Part shown: in pieces, positions 7,188-9,061 of the stretch
Position numbering within the stretch: position 1 is the stretch's first letter
Layout of the letters: each line of letters opens with the position of its first letter
DNA from: Sphingomonadales bacterium
Lineage (GTDB): Bacteria > Pseudomonadota > Alphaproteobacteria > Sphingomonadales > Sphingomonadaceae
Direction of reading: 5' to 3'
NCBI GenBank assembly: GCA_004292705.1
Contig: RDXA01000422.1
Span: 1 to 9,061 of the forward strand
Length of the DNA stretch: 9,061 bases
Made by a program: the position numbers and the translations under genes
Notes under the pieces: model-generated
The model's input: the letters and a program-made list of their open reading frames with translations, nothing else
Database searches by the model: none
What the model was told of the DNA's origin: nothing

Positions 7188-7742
7188 ATGAAAGCTGCCC
7201 TCCTCATTGTCGCCGCATCGCTGATGCTCGCCGCCTGTGCCCCTGCACCCAACGTTCCGCCCGCGCCGGTAGCGGTTGCTCCCGCTCGCCCTGCGCCGAT
7301 ACGGGCTGCCCCGGTCCCGACGATAACCACCCCGACCCTTTCCGGAACCGAATGGATGGACGTGCCGGCAACAGTGGGTGAGTGGTCCTTCACGGCCTTC
7401 CCCTTCGGCTCGCAAGCAATTTTTCGCGGGCCTGCCGGGCTGGAGACAGGCTTTTCGCTCTCTTGCAATGCGCAAGGTCGCCAGATCACCCTGCTGCGGC
7501 TTGGCCGCTCCGACCGGCCCCTGCCGATGCGCATCCTGACCGAGACCGCAAGCCGATCAGGTCTTGCCGAGCCCGTGGCCGAGCAGTTTCCGGGGGTATC
7601 GCTGCGGCTCGACCCAGGTGATCCCCTGCTTGACGCGATGGCGCTCTCCAAGGGCCGCTTTGCGATCGATGTGGAAGGCCTCGCCCCGCTCTACCTCCCG
7701 AGCCATGCCGAGATCAGCCGGGTGATCGAGGATTGTCGCTGA
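7188..7742 (+). CDS. Predicted lipoprotein of unknown function
   Basis: Predicted 184 residues. MKAALLIVAASLMLAAC is a textbook lipoprotein signal with lipobox L-A-A-C and lipidated Cys17. A Pro/Ala-rich flexible linker (about 18-50) precedes a compact C-terminal domain (about 52-184) containing GTEWMDVPATVGEWSF, an FR-GP-AG segment and a final SRVIEDCR. The only mature-domain cysteines are C93 (SLSCNAQG) and C183 (EDCR), which could form a periplasmic disulfide. The layout recalls small sphingomonad periplasmic proteins ending in VIEDCR, and loosely IalB-like proteins, but I cannot assign a family. GGAG is only 2 bases from ATG 7188, unusually close; the longer in-frame start at 7134 would put extra residues before the signal peptide and overlap tlyA. 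Confidence 0.82.
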   Translation: MKAALLIVAASLMLAACAPAPNVPPAPVAVAPARPAPIRAAPVPTITTPTLSGTEWMDVPATVGEWSFTAFPFGSQAIFRGPAGLETGFSLSCNAQGRQITLLRLGRSDRPLPMRILTETASRSGLAEPVAEQFPGVSLRLDPGDPLLDAMALSKGRFAIDVEGLAPLYLPSHAEISRVIEDCR

Positions 7743-7877
7743 TTGTCTGCGAAGCGGCCTTACGCGGGTTCGTGCTCGGGACCATTCTTTCGCTGCGCTG
7801 AGGACCGCCTGCGGTCGCGCGGTGGCGCTTGGTGTCACTGCGAGAGCGAAGGCCGCCTTCGCACTCTGCCACCGATT
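7743..7877. other. Non-coding stretch with small inverted repeats
   Basis: No convincing gene is visible. The stretch holds two short perfect inverted repeats: GACCG-cctg-CGGTC (7803-7816) and GCGAAGG-ccg-CCTTCGC (7846-7862). The second could act as a weak Rho-independent-like hairpin for the upstream lipoprotein gene, but no T-run follows it. Confidence 0.4.
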
Positions 7878-7878
7878 C

Positions 7879-7919
7879 TATACATTAATATCCACAGCCT
7901 TGCCCCCAAGCTGTCCACA
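7879..7919. promoter_or_regulatory. Two DnaA-box-like sites beside an AT-rich patch
   Basis: ATATCCACA (7888-7896) matches the DnaA box TTATCCACA at 8 of 9 positions, and CTGTCCACA (7911-7919) at 7 of 9. They are in the same orientation, 23 bases apart, next to tatacattaata (7879-7890), the most AT-rich spot nearby. Two boxes are too few to call an origin; they could be DnaA titration or regulatory sites, or chance. Confidence 0.3.
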
Positions 7920-7935
7920 GCCCGCCCGGGAAACG

Positions 7936-7962
7936 CAAAACGCTCGAGGTTTCCCTCGAGCG
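7936..7962 (-). terminator. Minus-strand intrinsic terminator
   Basis: CGCTCGAGG (7941-7949) and CCTCGAGCG (7954-7962) form a perfect 9-base stem with a four-base loop. Read on the minus strand, the stem is followed at once by TTTTGCGTTT. On the plus strand no T-run follows, so the terminator serves minus-strand transcription, although no minus-strand gene is evident just upstream of it. Confidence 0.55.
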
Positions 7963-7997
7963 CAGCAGGCCACGGTGTTGCGCGGCGAGGAGCAAGT

Positions 7998-8135
7998 ATG
8001 ACGTCGGAAAAGATTTATACAAGTCTTGTCCTCGCGCTTCCCATGATTCACATTGCATCCCGAGGCCAGCGGCGAACGCGGCTCTCGGCCCCCGGTGATG
8101 CGGCGGGTCTGGCTCACAAGCGCGAAAGGAGGTGA
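7998..8135 (+). CDS. Doubtful 45-codon ORF
   Basis: An ATG at 7998 follows GAGGAG with a 5-base spacer, which is a good ribosome site, and the frame runs 45 codons to a TGA at 8133-8135 that lies inside the hyper-strong Shine-Dalgarno of the next ORF. The product begins MTSEKIYTSLVLALPMIHIA and ends in a basic KRERR tail. Codon use (ACA, AGT, AGG AGG) is unlike neighbouring genes and its second half coincides with a predicted RNA hairpin, so RNA-level constraint may explain the sequence better. No family is recognised. Confidence 0.22.
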   Translation: MTSEKIYTSLVLALPMIHIASRGQRRTRLSAPGDAAGLAHKRERR

Positions 8136-8138
8136 TCC
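8124..8138 (+). promoter_or_regulatory. Extreme Shine-Dalgarno: 15-base complement of the 16S 3' tail
   Basis: GAAAGGAGGTGATCC is the exact reverse complement of the conserved 16S rRNA 3' end GGATCACCTCCTTTC. The GGAGG core (8128-8132) is 7 bases from ATG 8140, the optimal spacing. Flanking bases do not match 16S rRNA, so it is not a fragment of an rRNA gene. Confidence 0.7.
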
Positions 8139-8139
8139 G

Positions 8140-8196
8140 ATGTCTCATGGTTCAGTAGCGAGGTCGGTGAAGATCCCTACGGAGCATACTCGGTAA
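8140..8196 (+). CDS. Putative 18-codon ORF behind the extreme Shine-Dalgarno
   Basis: ATG 8140 opens an 18-codon frame ending at TAA 8194-8196, encoding MSHGSVARSVKIPTEHTR, a small basic peptide with no signal or membrane segment. Its ribosome site is the best in the window. Third positions are only about half G/C, far below neighbouring genes, so selection may act on the RNA rather than on the peptide. It is not rich in branched-chain residues, so it does not look like an ilv attenuator leader. A strong terminator about 55 bases downstream separates it from ilvE. Function unknown; it could be a real small protein, a ribosome-engaging regulatory element, or a decoy start. Confidence 0.42.
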   Translation: MSHGSVARSVKIPTEHTR

Positions 8197-8249
8197 TCCT
8201 CTTGCCAAGTAAGGCTTCGTGAGCGGCACTTCCGGCCGCTGACCATGTT

Positions 8250-8293
8250 AAGGGCGTTTCCACCGACGGGCTGGAAACGCCCTTCTCATTTTT
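8250..8293 (+). terminator. Strong intrinsic terminator
   Basis: A perfect 13-base stem, aagggcgtttcca (8250-8262) with tggaaacgccctt (8272-8284), closes a nine-base loop and is followed by ctcattttt. No T-run exists on the minus-strand side, so it terminates a plus-strand transcript. As no conventional plus-strand gene lies within the 500 bases before it, it implies an unannotated transcript. Confidence 0.88.
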
Positions 8294-8296
8294 GAA

Positions 8297-8437
8297 ATCC
8301 TCCCCGGCACGGGGAGGGGGACCAGCGAAGCTGGTGGAGGGGCACTCTCGGCAGCTCCGGACTTCAGACTAACGGAACAACCGGGCCTGCCCCTCCACCA
8401 TCCTGCGGATGCTCCCCCTCTCCATGCTGGGGAGGAT
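8297..8437. repeat. REP-like inverted repeat pair
   Basis: The left arm (8297-8344) and the reverse complement of the right arm (8388-8437) share ATCCTCCCC at one end, GAGGGGGA in the middle and GGTGGAGGGGCA at the other, with a variable centre. Each arm is itself palindromic: CCTCCCC-ggcac-GGGGAGG (8299-8317) and ACCAGC-gaa-GCTGGT (8321-8335) in the left, ATCC-tgc-GGAT (8400-8410) in the right. The 43-base spacer (8345-8387) has no gene. Such CCCCTCCACC...GGGGAGG palindromes are, from memory, abundant intergenic repeats in sphingomonads. Confidence 0.8.
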
Positions 8438-8474
8438 ACTTGCCCTTCGCGCGCGGCAGGATTAGGCGCGTTTC

Positions 8475-9061
8475 ATGCACGTCACCCGCCTGCCCCACCC
8501 CTCGCCCACGCCCGATGCCACCCGCGATGCGCTGATCGCCGATCCCGGCTTCGGGACGGTGTTCACCGATCACATGGTGGTGATCGATTATGACGAAGCG
8601 CTGGGCGGGTGGCAGACGCCCACCATCGGCCCGCGCGAGCCGATCCCGCTCGATCCGGCGGCGAGCGTGCTGCACTACGCGCAGGAGATCTTCGAGGGCC
8701 TCAAGGCATACCGCCATCCCGACGGCGCGCTCGGCCTGTTCCGGCCCGAAGCCAACGCCGCGCGCTTCAACGCCTCGGCCGAGCGGCTGGCCATGCCCGC
8801 CTTGCCCGAAGAGCTGTTCCTCGGCGCGATCCGCGCGCTGCTTGAGGTTGACGGCAACTGGTATCCGGCGGTCGAGGGCGGCTCGCTCTACCTGCGCCCC
8901 TTCATGATCGCGACCGAGGCCTTCCTCGGGGTGCGCCCGGCCAAGCAATACAAGTTCATCGTCATCGCTTCGCCTGCCGGCAATTACTTCAAGTCCGGCG
9001 CCAAGGCGGTGAGCATCTGGATTTCGGACTACACCCGCGCCGCCCCCGGCGGCACCGGGGC
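8475..9061 (+). CDS. ilvE: Branched-chain amino acid aminotransferase, 3' end outside the window
   Basis: The first 195 residues of a fold-type IV PLP aminotransferase that interconverts leucine, isoleucine and valine with their 2-keto acids. Family landmarks are GWQTPTIGPREPIPLDPAASVLHYAQEIFEGLKAYRHPDG (the HY-QEIFEGLKAYR stretch at about 66-78 is diagnostic of type II BCATs), LFRPEANAARFNASAERLAMP, SLYLRPFMIATEAFLGV and SPAGNYF. The window stops in the APGGTGA segment that normally runs straight into the AKCGGNYA motif with the catalytic lysine, so that residue is just outside. An in-frame TAG at 8463-8465 makes ATG 8475 the first possible start. A weak AGGA lies 13 bases upstream. The terminator and repeat pair before it suggest its own promoter in the short space after 8437. 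Confidence 0.95.
   Translation, partial: MHVTRLPHPSPTPDATRDALIADPGFGTVFTDHMVVIDYDEALGGWQTPTIGPREPIPLDPAASVLHYAQEIFEGLKAYRHPDGALGLFRPEANAARFNASAERLAMPALPEELFLGAIRALLEVDGNWYPAVEGGSLYLRPFMIATEAFLGVRPAKQYKFIVIASPAGNYFKSGAKAVSIWISDYTRAAPGGTG

Larger units (their letters stand above)
8055..8293 (+). ncRNA. Candidate structured RNA or mini-mRNA ending at an intrinsic terminator
   Basis: This block behaves like an independent transcription unit without a conventional gene. At its left it folds as nested stems: GCATC (8055-8059) with GATGC (8097-8101), CCGAG (8060-8064) with CTCGG (8084-8088), GCC (8065-8067) with GGC (8080-8082), and GCG with CGC closing a GCGAA loop. In the middle is a full 16S-tail complement plus an 18-codon ORF. 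An AGCGGC/GCCGCT hairpin (8222-8239 region) precedes a 13-base-pair terminator. The promoter is uncertain: TTGTCC (8026-8031) and CACATT (8049-8054), 17 apart, is a weak pair, so the 5' boundary is a guess. I do not recognise a known RNA family. Confidence 0.4.

Noticed and set aside
8121..8145. 3' end of a 16S rRNA gene on the minus strand
   Set aside because: Only the terminal 15 bases match. The conserved sequence expected before GGATCACC (GGAACCTGCGGCT) is absent, and no rRNA-like sequence flanks it.
7878..8148. Minus-strand ORFs over the structured intergenic block
   Set aside because: Cys/Arg/Gly-rich products with no ribosome site or recognisable motif; the minus-strand terminator is better explained by a short RNA.
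8095..8196. Longer version of the 18-codon ORF starting at GTG 8095 or ATG 8098
   Set aside because: The frame is open and reads plausibly, but it translates through the SD and the RNA stem, and neither start has a ribosome site comparable to that of ATG 8140.
7998..8293. Leader-peptide attenuator or T-box for ilvE
   Set aside because: Neither short ORF has a run of Leu, Ile or Val codons. The terminator lacks a visible competing antiterminator, no T-box motif is seen, and a repeat pair lies between it and ilvE.
1..9061. CRISPR arrays, tRNA genes, insertion sequences or phage genes
   Set aside because: No regularly spaced repeats, no cloverleaf with a TTCRA loop, and no transposase, integrase or phage protein were seen on either strand.

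Overview
The window is a high-GC (roughly two-thirds G+C) bacterial chromosome segment. Gene content, codon use and protein style suggest an alphaproteobacterium, most likely in the Sphingomonadales (Erythrobacteraceae or Sphingomonadaceae-like). The supporting features are a short RecO of about 200 residues, a ubiK-recO-leuB neighbourhood, a TspO homologue, small Ala-rich lipoproteins, and a paired palindromic intergenic repeat of a type common in that order. The assignment rests on resemblance only.

Left part (1-3140): the 3' part of a small membrane-protein gene is followed by a GT39 (protein O-mannosyltransferase-like) membrane glycosyltransferase on the plus strand. Convergent to it lies a fused GT2-GtrA protein. 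A DPM1-like GT2 charges a polyprenyl phosphate with a sugar, GtrA proteins are thought to move the lipid-linked sugar across the membrane, and GT39 enzymes use it as donor. The two neighbours therefore form a plausible lipid-linked sugar module.

Middle part (3141-5676, minus strand): the likely transcription order is tspO, ubiK, recO, leuB, with gaps of 46, 16 and 14 bases. These are housekeeping genes for tetrapyrrole/stress signalling, ubiquinone assembly, recombinational repair and leucine synthesis. About 295 bases of divergent regulatory space separate tspO from a small acidic repeat-bearing lipoprotein (5972-6178). That gene ends at a strong hairpin shared with the convergent tlyA unit. 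tlyA (6367-7152, minus) is followed, through a GTGA overlap, by a possible 26-codon membrane peptide. A second lipoprotein gene (7188-7742) is divergent from tlyA with only 35 bases between start codons.

Right part (7743-9061): about 730 bases hold no conventional gene but are structured. There are two DnaA-box-like sites beside an AT-rich patch, and a minus-strand hairpin terminator. There is also a plus-strand block that folds well and carries a 15-base perfect complement of the 16S rRNA 3' tail, placed as a Shine-Dalgarno sequence in front of an 18-codon ORF. That block ends in a very strong intrinsic terminator. A REP-like inverted repeat pair follows, and then the 5' part of ilvE, cut by the window edge just before the expected catalytic lysine. 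The structured block at about 8055-8293 is the best candidate for something undescribed.
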